From: Candidatus Sigynarchaeota archaeon
Lineage (GTDB): Archaea > Asgardarchaeota > Lokiarchaeia > Sigynarchaeales > Sigynarchaeaceae
Assembly (NCBI GenBank): GCA_030587525.1
Contig: JAUQYW010000447.1
Span: 1-23,435 of the forward strand
DNA length: 23,435 nt
Direction of reading: 5' to 3'
Below are positions 1 to 7,823 of the stretch, one piece after another (within the stretch, counting starts at the first letter, position 1; the number at the start of each line of letters is the position of its first letter). A program made the position numbers and the translations under genes. Under the pieces are notes generated by a model. The model was not told the DNA's origin. It saw only the letters and a list, made by a program, of their open reading frames with translations, and did not search any database.

Positions 1-1908
1 GAGACGTGGACCGGCACGAATTTCAAGGAAGGATGCATTCCGCCTTTCTCGTTTATTTATGGAGGACGGCCTTCCGAGCAATTCCTCGCCGGTTGGCAGT
101 TCAAGCGTGAAAATTCCAGTTTAGACGAGCATCGCACGAAAATCATCTTCACGTATACTGATCCGGAGACAAAACTGGAAATCACGTGCGAATGCGTGTT
201 CTTTCAAGGCGGGAACGCGGTGGAATGGGTCGTCCATTTCAAGAACTGCGACAAGACCGAATCGCTCTTGATCGAGGAAATTCGCGCGATCAATGTCACG
301 ATCATCGAAGTACCGCGTGGCGATTGCATCATGCATCGTCTTAATGGATCCAGAGCACAAATCGACGATTTCGCGCCAATCTCCGAAAATATTAACGCAG
401 GATCGCCCATTTATTTGTTTCCAATCGGAGGCCGGTCGTCGAACACGATGGTGTTTCCAATCTTCAACATCGAGGAGAAAGGCGTCGGCGGCGTCATCAC
501 GGCGATCGGATGGTCGGGGCAATGGATGGCGAACATAAGCCGGGCGAATGATGGTATCCATCTGGAAGCAGGCTTAGAAGTTGCCAAGTTAAAACTCCAT
601 CCGGGCGAGCAAATCCGCACGCCTCGCATTCTCTTATTTCCATGGCAAGGCACCGAGCGAATCGATGGCCACAACCGGTTTCGGCGATTCTTGCTCGCGC
701 ATTACATTCCCAACAAGAACGGGCAACCGGCAATGGTGCCGTTATCATTCTACGGTTGCAAGGGAACGGTGTTTGGCGACGAGGCTAATTATTTCACCGA
801 GGAAAATCAGATTGAATTTGCGGATCAAATGGCCCAGTTCGGGCCCGAGTGCCATTGGATCGACGCGGGCTGGTTTGTCGGGAAATGGCCGAATGGCGTC
901 GGAAACTGGTTCATCCGAGAAGATGGTTTTCCCAATGGCTTTCGCCCGATCGTCGATCATGACCGCAAGATCGGCATCGATGATTTCATCGTGTGGTTCG
1001 AGCCAGAACGGGTTTATGACGGGACCTGGCTACACGAGAACCATCACGAATGGTTGTTCTCGCTTCCAAACAATCCTAATCACTTGTTCAACATGGGGAA
1101 TGACGAGGCACGGGAATGGTTGATAGATCACGTTTCAAGCATGATCATGAAGGAGGGTATCACGATATATCGCAACGACTATAACATCGACCCTTGGGTG
1201 TTCTGGGAACGAGCCGATGAACCTGATCGCGAGGGAATGACCGAGATCCGGTGGGTTGAAGGCTTTTACAAGTATTGGGATGAATTGTTACGGCGAAACC
1301 CGGGCATCCGCATAGATAATTGCGCGAGCGGCGGCCGGCTCATCGACCTGGAAACCATCTCGCGATCGGTCGAGTTCTTGCGCACGGATTACAAGTATTT
1401 CGAGCCGATCGGCCAGCAGTGCCAGACCTATGGCTTGAGTTTCTTCTACCCTGCCGCGGGCACGAGCACGGACGCCCCGGACACTTACAAGTTCCTCAGC
1501 GCCATGACAACGGGCTTGCACTTGTACTGGTACAGCATTTTCACGCCAGCCTTCAAGAAGGAACTCGCGCATAAACTCATTGCGATATTCAAGCGCGTGC
1601 GCCTCTTGTATTACGGGGATTACTACCCGCTCACGGAGTACAGCACCAGCAACGACGCTTGGATGGTGTACCAGTTTCACCGCGACGATATGAAGCTGGG
1701 CATGGTCCTTGCCTTCCGCCGGGACAAGGCCCGCGACCCGTCGATTCGGGTCAAGCCAAAGGGGCTCGCTGCAAAAAAAACCTACAAGGTCGAGTTTGTT
1801 ATCGAGCACGGTGAACGCAAGATGACCGGCGATAAGCTGAGCGCGGGCATCGACATTTCCGTCCCCGCAGCACCGGGTGCCGCGCTCATCATCTATTCGT
1901 GGACATAG
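1..1908 (+). CDS. GH36-type alpha-galactosidase, 5' partial
   Basis: The reading frame is open from the first base, so the true start lies left of the window and 635 codons are visible. The central part has the GH36 (clan GH-D) TIM-barrel signature: a WIDAGW strand near bases 855-872, the WFEPERV motif at 994-1014, RNDYN at 1171-1185 with the expected nucleophile Asp at 1177-1179, DNCASGG near 1315-1335, and RTDY with the expected acid/base Asp at 1387-1389. The family removes alpha-galactosyl (sometimes alpha-N-acetylgalactosaminyl) residues from oligosaccharides. A beta-sandwich precedes the barrel and a small beta domain follows it, as usual. Whether it has a signal peptide cannot be seen. 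A methyltransferase gene begins 21 bases downstream, perhaps cotranscribed. Family assignment is strong; exact substrate is inferred. Confidence 0.9.
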   Translation, partial: ETWTGTNFKEGCIPPFSFIYGGRPSEQFLAGWQFKRENSSLDEHRTKIIFTYTDPETKLEITCECVFFQGGNAVEWVVHFKNCDKTESLLIEEIRAINVTIIEVPRGDCIMHRLNGSRAQIDDFAPISENINAGSPIYLFPIGGRSSNTMVFPIFNIEEKGVGGVITAIGWSGQWMANISRANDGIHLEAGLEVAKLKLHPGEQIRTPRILLFPWQGTERIDGHNRFRRFLLAHYIPNKNGQPAMVPLSFYGCKGTVFGDEANYFTEENQIEFADQMAQFGPECHWIDAGWFVGKWPNGVGNWFIREDGFPNGFRPIVDHDRKIGIDDFIVWFEPERVYDGTWLHENHHEWLFSLPNNPNHLFNMGNDEAREWLIDHVSSMIMKEGITIYRNDYNIDPWVFWERADEPDREGMTEIRWVEGFYKYWDELLRRNPGIRIDNCASGGRLIDLETISRSVEFLRTDYKYFEPIGQQCQTYGLSFFYPAAGTSTDAPDTYKFLSAMTTGLHLYWYSIFTPAFKKELAHKLIAIFKRVRLLYYGDYYPLTEYSTSNDAWMVYQFHRDDMKLGMVLAFRRDKARDPSIRVKPKGLAAKKTYKVEFVIEHGERKMTGDKLSAGIDISVPAAPGAALIIYSWT

Positions 1909-1929
1909 AGCACGGTCGGGGCGATCGAA

Positions 1930-2775
1930 ATGCTCGATATCGATAAATTCTTAGCTGCTAGTGTAAAAGATCTTGAAGGCATTTCTTGGTACGAAATCGT
2001 CAGCAAACTGGGCTTGCTGTCATTCAATGCTCAAGGGAACAAGCCGATGGAGCTCATTTCCACCATCGCTCATATCACGGAGAAAAGTACCGTTTTGGTT
2101 GTTGGATGCGGCGCCGGGGGTACCACCATGCACCTGGCAGAAGTAACGGGGGCAGAGGTGCACGGGATTGACATCTCTCCCGAATCGATCGCGATCGCCA
2201 AGGAGCTTGGTTCAAAATCATCCGCCCGTGATAAACTCCATTTCCAAATCGGCGACGCGCGCGATTTATCATTCCCCCCGAACACCTTTGATGCCGTGGT
2301 CACTGAATATATGGCGTTCTTCTTACAACCAGACACGTTTTGTAATTTTTTACTGGCATTGAAACCCGGTGGCAGCATTGCGATGGCAGAATTGATGAAA
2401 GACCCCAACGTGGATGCCAAGGCAAATGCGAGAATCTTGGCCACCGAAGAAACATATTCTGAATTGCTAGGTTACAAATTTCATATTCCCTTGAGCTCTG
2501 AGTACGTCGACTGGTTGACACGAGCCGGTTTCAAGCAAGTTAACATCGAAACGAAAATCTCTCCACCCAGTTTTCGCGAAAGGCTTGACAGCGTGGGCGG
2601 CTGGAAAAATCTCTTCAAAATTATAAAAGTCACGCTCAAATTGATGAGGGCGAGCAAGGACCTCAGGAAAAAGTTTATGCAAATGGGACGCGTGAAGCGC
2701 GTGATCTCCCAGCAACGTTCCACTGCAAAATACATATTTCAAGCGATATTGGTCGGTCAAAGGCCGCTTTCTTAG
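1930..2775 (+). CDS. class I SAM-dependent methyltransferase (UbiE/SmtA-like)
   Basis: A 281-residue protein with a Rossmann-type methyltransferase core: motif I VLVVGCGAGG at residues 55-64, the acidic end of strand 2 in HGIDIS (78-83), GDARDLSFP (108-116) and the motif IV region FDAVV (120-124), followed by LKPGG. This is the layout of the Methyltransf_11/UbiE group, which transfers a methyl group from SAM to small molecules or lipids. The C-terminal third (about 170-281) is basic and helical and carries no substrate signature I recognise. There is no signal peptide, so it is cytoplasmic. The ATG lies 21 bases after the GH36 stop with only a weak G-rich stretch in front, which suggests cotranscription. 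The substrate is unknown. Confidence 0.85.
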   Translation: MLDIDKFLAASVKDLEGISWYEIVSKLGLLSFNAQGNKPMELISTIAHITEKSTVLVVGCGAGGTTMHLAEVTGAEVHGIDISPESIAIAKELGSKSSARDKLHFQIGDARDLSFPPNTFDAVVTEYMAFFLQPDTFCNFLLALKPGGSIAMAELMKDPNVDAKANARILATEETYSELLGYKFHIPLSSEYVDWLTRAGFKQVNIETKISPPSFRERLDSVGGWKNLFKIIKVTLKLMRASKDLRKKFMQMGRVKRVISQQRSTAKYIFQAILVGQRPLS

Positions 2776-2868
2776 ATCAAACCACGGGTGATGATTCGGA
2801 CCGAAAAGCAACAAGTGGTTACTATCACTTCCCTTATTTTTTTGTAACGGAGCTTTTTCGTCTTCTGG

Positions 2869-2940
2869 AAGGAGATGATGAGATTACTCTCGCGACACGC
2901 TCACGAGCGTGGATGAAGGCGGGTCGATGTACTGATCCTT
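2869..2940 (+). ncRNA. candidate box C/D sRNA
   Basis: The spacer between two genes contains a C box ATGATGA (2875-2881) and a D box CTGA (2932-2935), 61 bases end to end. They are flanked by perfectly complementary AAGGA (2869-2873) and TCCTT (2936-2940). Five paired bases, a three-base G-A-U bulge and then the GA pairs is the geometry of the L7Ae-bound kink-turn. A TATA-like TTATTTT (2834-2840) sits about 26 bases before position 2864, and T-rich sequence follows near 2956-2962. Against it: C'/D' boxes are degenerate (GATGA at 2912-2916, perhaps CTCA at 2900-2903), inter-box spacing is longer than the usual 12, and an internal palindrome (2896-2911) occupies the guide region. The guide before box D (GTCGATGTA) has no confident target. 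Confidence 0.38.
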
Positions 2941-3006
2941 GTTCCGCAATACCATTCTTTTTCAGCGATTTCCGAAAAGGTCTGGACCATATCCGGCGCA
3001 GTACCA

Positions 3007-3951
3007 ATGAAGATAGAAGTGGAGCCATTCCGAGCAGGGCAAGATGAGCTTGTCTGTGCAGTGCATAATGCTGCTTTTAGGTACTGGATAGAGAAATGTG
3101 GTCCTCTGTATGGCTATCATGCGATGAAACCGGCCGAGATCGCGGGCTGGACCAAGGCCAAAGCGGATCTCGAAGGAAACATATGGGTTGCGTATCTCGA
3201 CGGGAAACCCGCGGGATATGCTTGTTGCCAGATGGAAGCCGAGCAAGATCGCACCACGGCGGTGCGCTTTACCGAAACAAAGGAAGGCCCCGGGCAAAGC
3301 AAGATTGCAGTCCTCCCCGAATACAGGAGAAAGGGCGTCGCTTCTGCTCTGGTTAATCACGCGATGAAGGATTACGCTCGTCGCGGCGCGACCAGGGCGA
3401 TCATGGTTGCGTATAGCGACAATCACGACGCATCTCGCCTTGCAGAATCCCTTGGATTCAAGAAAGAAGATCAGTTCGCAGTTATAGGCGTTCTTGATTT
3501 GCAGCGGCCACTACCTCCAATCCAGCCAAACCCGGAAGTAAATGTTAGGAAGTTGGAGCAATACGACCTCGAAGCGATAACAACGATCATTCGTGAATGT
3601 CGCCCGGATCTTCACGAGAGTTTCTCCATGTTTGAACAAATCAAGGATTTCTACACACGGCCAGACCCGTGGGCGGAGATATCGCTGGTTGCCGAATACT
3701 GCGGTGATGTCGTCGGAATCATGGATTTCACGAGTGAGGGATTGATAGGCATTGGCGGCGTTTTACCCCGGGTTCAAAAGCTCGGCATTGGCTCTACATT
3801 GTTCCATCGCTTGCTCGCGATGATGCAAGCACGGGGAAAAAAAATGGCACTTGTTGACACGGGAAGCATCTATCCCGATGCGATACGGATGTACGAGCGA
3901 TTTGGCTTCGACACCTCCCGCCAGCAATGGGATTGGACGAGAAGGCTGTGA
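3007..3951 (+). CDS. tandem GNAT-family N-acetyltransferase
   Basis: A 314-residue protein made of two GNAT domains. The first (about 1-168) has the acetyl-CoA pyrophosphate-binding motif A as VLPEYRRKGVASAL, residues 102-115, followed by ASRLAESLGF. The second (about 178-314) has VLPRVQKLGIGSTLF at 252-266, then IRMYERFGF. Two fused GNAT domains occur in mycothiol-synthase-like and other enzymes that acylate amines or small molecules with acetyl-CoA; often one half is catalytic and the other structural. No in-frame start exists upstream in the spacer, so the ATG at 3007 is the likely start; a clear ribosome binding site is not visible. The protein is soluble and cytoplasmic. The gene ends 9 bases from the convergent GH43-like gene. 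Acceptor substrate unknown. Confidence 0.85.
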   Translation: MKIEVEPFRAGQDELVCAVHNAAFRYWIEKCGPLYGYHAMKPAEIAGWTKAKADLEGNIWVAYLDGKPAGYACCQMEAEQDRTTAVRFTETKEGPGQSKIAVLPEYRRKGVASALVNHAMKDYARRGATRAIMVAYSDNHDASRLAESLGFKKEDQFAVIGVLDLQRPLPPIQPNPEVNVRKLEQYDLEAITTIIRECRPDLHESFSMFEQIKDFYTRPDPWAEISLVAEYCGDVVGIMDFTSEGLIGIGGVLPRVQKLGIGSTLFHRLLAMMQARGKKMALVDTGSIYPDAIRMYERFGFDTSRQQWDWTRRL

Positions 3952-3960
3952 AGCACAGAC

Positions 3961-4854
3961 TTAGGTGGTTTTCCAGTTGATCAAGTCGTCGCTCCATGCG
4001 AGGCCCAGGGCCGCGTGGTGGGGTTGCCGGCGCTCGGCATGGAATGCCATCAGCCACTTGCCCGTCTCCTTGCGCGCGTCGATGACGGAGGGAGCCGTGG
4101 GTGCACTTTTGGCCCATGGGAACTTTGGGAAGTTCAAGTATCGTTCGAACTTCCAGTGGAAAATGTCTGTGGAGCGGGCAAGGCCAATGCCCCGCTTGTT
4201 GTAGCAAGGGGAGAAATACATGAAGAGTTCGTCATCGACCTCCAAGATGCAGGCATTCTCGATGGTCGTGTGATCCGGCGTCTCGGTAGGCGAGAGGATG
4301 GGCCGGTCGGGGCTCGCTTCCTCCCAGGCCTGCAAGTCCTCGGAAACCAGGAGCCCGAGTTGCCCGCTGGTCTTATAAAAGCACCAGTACTTGCCATCGC
4401 GGGGAAAAATGAAGGGATCGATTTGGCGGTGTTCTTTTGCCCAACGTGCGCGGCTCCCGTCCCGTGCAATCACTTTCGGAAAGTTCCAGTGCACGAGGTC
4501 ACCGCTCTCGCTGGTCCAGAGGCGACAAGCATCGCTGCCCCACCAGTGGAACCGATCTATGGGATAGGTCTGGACGCAGAGCACCCACTTGTCCCCGGCC
4601 CGTATGACGTTGCCGGGACTCGAGAATCCCATCTTAGCATCCCATAACCGCTGCGGTGCTGACCAGTGAATGAGATCCTTGCTCGTGATCAAGTCCGTGT
4701 AGAATTGGTATTGAAACCACTCTGGATATTCCACGGCGCAATGGTACAAGTAAAACGTGCCGCCGTGGTAAAAGAGTGCCACGTCGCGCTCTTGAATCCC
4801 GCTGCGATCCCGATCAAGAATCGGATTTTGAAGATGGTTCCATGCAATCTCCAT
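3961..4854 (-). CDS. five-bladed beta-propeller glycoside hydrolase (GH43/GH32-like)
   Basis: A 297-residue protein with repeated beta-propeller blades ending in W-containing turns (SKDLIHW, SGDLVHW, SEDLQAW, STDIFHW, SDDLINW), the hallmark of GH32/GH43/GH68/GH117-type propellers. The expected triad is placed correctly: Asp24 in QERDVALF, Asp146 in QIDPFIF and Glu199 in TIENACI. Families with this fold cleave arabinosides, xylosides, fructosides or galactosides. There is no signal peptide, so it should act on imported oligosaccharide. Its ATG is preceded by a strong ribosome binding site, GAGGGAG on the minus strand (about 4861-4867), and lies 21 bases after the stop of the MFS transporter gene, so the two form an operon. 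Exact family and substrate cannot be fixed by eye. Confidence 0.8.
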   Translation of the reverse strand: MEIAWNHLQNPILDRDRSGIQERDVALFYHGGTFYLYHCAVEYPEWFQYQFYTDLITSKDLIHWSAPQRLWDAKMGFSSPGNVIRAGDKWVLCVQTYPIDRFHWWGSDACRLWTSESGDLVHWNFPKVIARDGSRARWAKEHRQIDPFIFPRDGKYWCFYKTSGQLGLLVSEDLQAWEEASPDRPILSPTETPDHTTIENACILEVDDELFMYFSPCYNKRGIGLARSTDIFHWKFERYLNFPKFPWAKSAPTAPSVIDARKETGKWLMAFHAERRQPHHAALGLAWSDDLINWKTT

Positions 4855-4875
4855 ATTATACTCCCTCTATATTAT

Positions 4876-6189
4876 TCACTGGTTGGTGGATTCCGGGCTG
4901 GGTAATGGGACTTGTTCTTTTTTCTTCAATGTTTCTGGCACGCGCATGAAAAACGGTATGCTTGCCCAGAAGATCACGCTTGTCGCGATGAATATGCCCA
5001 GGATGCCGAAATAATTCGCGATCGCTCCCGAGAGCAGCGATCCTAAAGCACTACCGATGGCACTGCCGACGTTCATGATGCCGGCAAACCGTCCCCTCGC
5101 CTCCTTGGGCAATATGTCTTGCACCCACGAATCTGTCGCAACGACCGCGCCCAGGAAAAAGGGCATCAGCACGCTGAAACCTGCAATGAGCAGCGCGTAG
5201 TTTGCTCCAGAAAACGCAATGATCAGGCCCCCGATCGGTGCAATGGTAATTCCTATCAAGCAAATCTTCTTCCGGCCGACCTTGTCGACGCCTCGACCCA
5301 GCACAAGGAAGCCGACCCCAACGCACCCTCCGACGATTGGCACCGCCACGAGCATCTCGGTGAGGCCGAAGCCAGAGAAAGTCGATTCGAGGAGGGATAA
5401 AAGGTACGGCGTGAACGTGCTGTCTGCAGCTACCATGAAGATCATCGGGACAAAGATCTCGACGAAGTCCTTGTTCCGCGCAAATTCGTGTCGGTCGAAC
5501 AATTTTTTCAAATCATCAGTCCAGCGCCGCGGTGGCTCGATCACCTCCGGCTCCTTGACGAGCACGGCGACGATCAGTCCTGCCGTGCTCAAGGCGACCG
5601 CACCCAGCACGAAAAAATCGACGTGTATTTCCCGCGGGAATATGGTCTGGCCCGGAAACAAGATGAGAGCCGGGATCCACACGATCATGCTCCCGACGTT
5701 CGACATCAAGTTGATGAGCGTGTTGACGCGCCCCCTTTTCTCCGTCGGGATCAAGTCGACCGACAATGCCTTGCCACCGCGAAACACGCTGATCGTGACG
5801 GGAACGAGAAATGCCCCGAATAAAAAAATCCACGTGGCATCGATGCTCGTCCCGACCAGCAATAGCAGGAGAGCGGTCAGCAACGCACCGGTCAGTATAA
5901 GGGGCACGCGCCTGCCCTTCTTGGTGCGTAAATTGTCCGATATCGTGCCAAATATCAAGATGAATGTCACGCCGACGATTGCAGCAATTGCACGAATGAT
6001 GCCAATTATCAAGAAATCAAGTTTCACGATGTACTTGTAATACGAGACGAACCAGTTCGATTCGATCTCGTTGAAGGCCATCGACCCGATCGTGAGGATG
6101 CAGAGGGCAAGCACCCACCGGGCGATGCGTGGCCGGTAATCTTTAGCAACCGGGTCAGATTTCATAGTGGTCAATTCATTTATTTGCAT
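4876..6189 (-). CDS. MFS transporter, probable sugar or oligosaccharide permease
   Basis: A 437-residue polytopic membrane protein with about twelve hydrophobic helices. The MFS motif A loop occurs twice, as expected from the two-fold repeat: GTISDNLRTKKGRR between helices 2 and 3, and GRGVDKVGRKK in the second half. The central cytoplasmic loop (about residues 215-245) is charged. It is the first gene of a two-gene minus-strand operon with a cytoplasmic GH43/GH32-like hydrolase, which suggests it imports the oligosaccharide that enzyme cleaves (inference from context). The start could be Met1 or Met9; neither has a clear ribosome binding site. The 65-base gap to the divergent methyltransferase gene must hold both promoters. 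Confidence 0.85.
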   Translation of the reverse strand: MQINELTTMKSDPVAKDYRPRIARWVLALCILTIGSMAFNEIESNWFVSYYKYIVKLDFLIIGIIRAIAAIVGVTFILIFGTISDNLRTKKGRRVPLILTGALLTALLLLLVGTSIDATWIFLFGAFLVPVTISVFRGGKALSVDLIPTEKRGRVNTLINLMSNVGSMIVWIPALILFPGQTIFPREIHVDFFVLGAVALSTAGLIVAVLVKEPEVIEPPRRWTDDLKKLFDRHEFARNKDFVEIFVPMIFMVAADSTFTPYLLSLLESTFSGFGLTEMLVAVPIVGGCVGVGFLVLGRGVDKVGRKKICLIGITIAPIGGLIIAFSGANYALLIAGFSVLMPFFLGAVVATDSWVQDILPKEARGRFAGIMNVGSAIGSALGSLLSGAIANYFGILGIFIATSVIFWASIPFFMRVPETLKKKEQVPLPSPESTNQ

Positions 6190-6254
6190 ATTAAGGTTCT
6201 AATTAATAGGATTGTCTAAAACCAGGAGTCAGCATAACAAATAATGATGTCATC

Positions 6255-7238
6255 ATGGCCGCTGGGGAAAAGATGCCGGGTCAAAAGAAGCGCAAGAGGG
6301 AATATATCGCGGGGCTTGCCCAGCTCAATTTCACCATCGAATTTGATTGGAGCAAGGAAGAAGCAAAGGCCATGTATGACACGGCAGTTCCAAAAGTGGA
6401 GAAGGACACCATCCTCTACGAGGACTGCATCGCCGGCATGAATAAAATGCCTGAGGAATCTGTTGATCTGATAATCGCTGACCCTCCCTTTGGCATCGAG
6501 TTTTCAGGAAAAGGGAGCCAGTATAACAGGAAACCGGACCTGGTCGAAGAAGGTTACGTGGAAATCGGCGAGGAATATAGCACCTTCACGGAGAAATGGG
6601 TCAAGTGCCTTTCACGGATAATGAAACCGGCAGCATCAGCCTATCTCCTGTCTGGCTGGACCAACTTGAACGATTTGTTGAATGCAATCAAGCAAACCAA
6701 CTTGATCCTGGTCAACCACATCATCTGGAAGTATCAATTCGGGGTGTTCACGAAGCGAAAGTTCGTTTCATCGCACTATCATGTCCTCTTCCTGGTGAAG
6801 AATGAAAATGATTATTTCTTCAATAAATGTGAACAATATGCGGAAGACGTGTGGATAATACCCCGGAATTATATGCCCGGGCAGAAGAAGAATGGAACCA
6901 AGCTGCCCGAGGACCTGATTATCAAGTGCATCAATTTTTCGTCAAGACCAGGCGATATCATCTTCGACCCCTTCATGGGCAATGCCACGACCGCCGTCTG
7001 CGCGAAAGGCTTGTACCGGCACTATCACGGATTCGAGTTGAATGAAAAAATGAAGGGAATACACGAGGAAAATCTGGGTTCCGTCAAAGCTGGAGCTTTC
7101 TACAAGCCATTGAAGGAATATCTGCCGTCCGTTGAAGAATTGGTCGAGAAATATCCGCACTTGAAAAAGCTCGTGCAAAAGGGTGCAACAAATACAAAGA
7201 AAGATGCTACTGCGCTAGATTCGTTCCTCCAAAAATGA
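6255..7238 (+). CDS. beta-class DNA methyltransferase (N6-adenine or N4-cytosine)
   Basis: A 327-residue amino-methyltransferase. The catalytic motif IV, DPPFGI, is at residues 76-81 and comes before the SAM-binding motif I, FDPFMGNATT, at 237-246; this order defines the beta class (N6_N4_Mtase, PF01555). KLPEDLI at 216-222 corresponds to the conserved K-x-PE helix before motif I. The target-recognition region is probably 85-210. The C-terminal tail (290-327) is lysine-rich. The ATG at 6255 has no clear ribosome binding site; Met7 (6273), preceded by GGGGAAAAG, is an alternative start. A gene of unknown function follows after 14 bases. No recognisable endonuclease gene lies nearby, so it is either an orphan methylase or paired with an unknown partner. 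Confidence 0.88.
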   Translation: MAAGEKMPGQKKRKREYIAGLAQLNFTIEFDWSKEEAKAMYDTAVPKVEKDTILYEDCIAGMNKMPEESVDLIIADPPFGIEFSGKGSQYNRKPDLVEEGYVEIGEEYSTFTEKWVKCLSRIMKPAASAYLLSGWTNLNDLLNAIKQTNLILVNHIIWKYQFGVFTKRKFVSSHYHVLFLVKNENDYFFNKCEQYAEDVWIIPRNYMPGQKKNGTKLPEDLIIKCINFSSRPGDIIFDPFMGNATTAVCAKGLYRHYHGFELNEKMKGIHEENLGSVKAGAFYKPLKEYLPSVEELVEKYPHLKKLVQKGATNTKKDATALDSFLQK

Positions 7239-7252
7239 TAAGGTGAATTCTG

Positions 7253-7762
7253 ATGTCGTCCAACACGCAAGATGCATTCAAGTCCCGCCTCGAAGCTCTC
7301 TTCCCCGGGTATCAACAAAAAGAACACCTGAATGATGAAGGCTTGAACGTCTATGTCATCCATCACGAACATACAACTGAAACAAACCCTTGTTACGCGT
7401 ACGGTTATCAAATCGGTGAAGATATCAGCCACAGGTTCAATACTACTTTGCTTGTGCTGCCCGCGGATAATTCGCAGTCAAAAACGCCAGGCTATGTCAC
7501 TGTCCATATTGACGGCTATACTACGATTTCCGAACGATACGACCAGCACTCCGTCTCGGTCACTTGCGAGATCGAAAACGGCAAGCCCGTGACCATCGAG
7601 GACCACTATTATTACGAAAAATACGGGGGACAATCCCGGGACACGAAAAATCCACTCGATGCCGTGCTGTTGTATTTTCAAGAGCACATGGGATATACAT
7701 CCTTGTCTGAGAAATCACTCGTGGCCTGGTTCTCCAAGATGCGGTCCCATTTCTCTTATTAA
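7253..7762 (+). CDS. hypothetical protein cotranscribed with DNA methyltransferase
   Basis: A 169-residue soluble protein I do not recognise. It has no signal peptide or membrane helix. The composition is rich in Tyr, His and acidic residues, with apparent beta strands (LNVYVIHHEH, GYVTVHIDGYT, HSVSVTCEIENGKPVTIEDHYYY) and a C-terminal helix, suggesting a small alpha/beta fold. No PD-(D/E)xK, HNH or GIY-YIG nuclease motif is evident. The start is well supported by AGGTGA at 7241-7246, six bases before the ATG. The gene begins 14 bases after the methyltransferase stop, so the two are almost certainly expressed together. A role linked to DNA modification is inferred from this coupling only. Confidence 0.7.
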   Translation: MSSNTQDAFKSRLEALFPGYQQKEHLNDEGLNVYVIHHEHTTETNPCYAYGYQIGEDISHRFNTTLLVLPADNSQSKTPGYVTVHIDGYTTISERYDQHSVSVTCEIENGKPVTIEDHYYYEKYGGQSRDTKNPLDAVLLYFQEHMGYTSLSEKSLVAWFSKMRSHFSY

Positions 7763-7803
7763 ATACACGTGACACTTTGCTGGATCATCCTTGTAAAGCC
7801 TTC

Positions 7804-7823
7804 AAAAAATTGGAATTAAAAAA
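7804..7823 (-). terminator. double U-tract terminator after the 646-residue membrane protein gene
   Basis: Directly after the minus-strand stop codon the transcript would read two runs of six U separated by AAUUCCAA. Archaeal RNA polymerase stops at such oligo-U tracts without needing a hairpin. The site also lies beyond the end of the plus-strand gene that stops at 7762, but there it would read as A runs. Confidence 0.5.

Noticed and set aside
1288..1809. Antisense open frame of 173 codons inside the GH36 gene
   Set aside because: It lies opposite conserved catalytic sequence and its translation has no domain-like pattern; it is a by-product of codon use on the other strand.
2789..2795. GTGATGA resembling a box C on the plus strand
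   Set aside because: No CTGA box D follows within a suitable distance and no closing stem is present.
5219..6040. Plus-strand open frame of 273 codons opposite the MFS transporter
   Set aside because: The opposite frame encodes both MFS motif A loops; this one is low in structure and basic.
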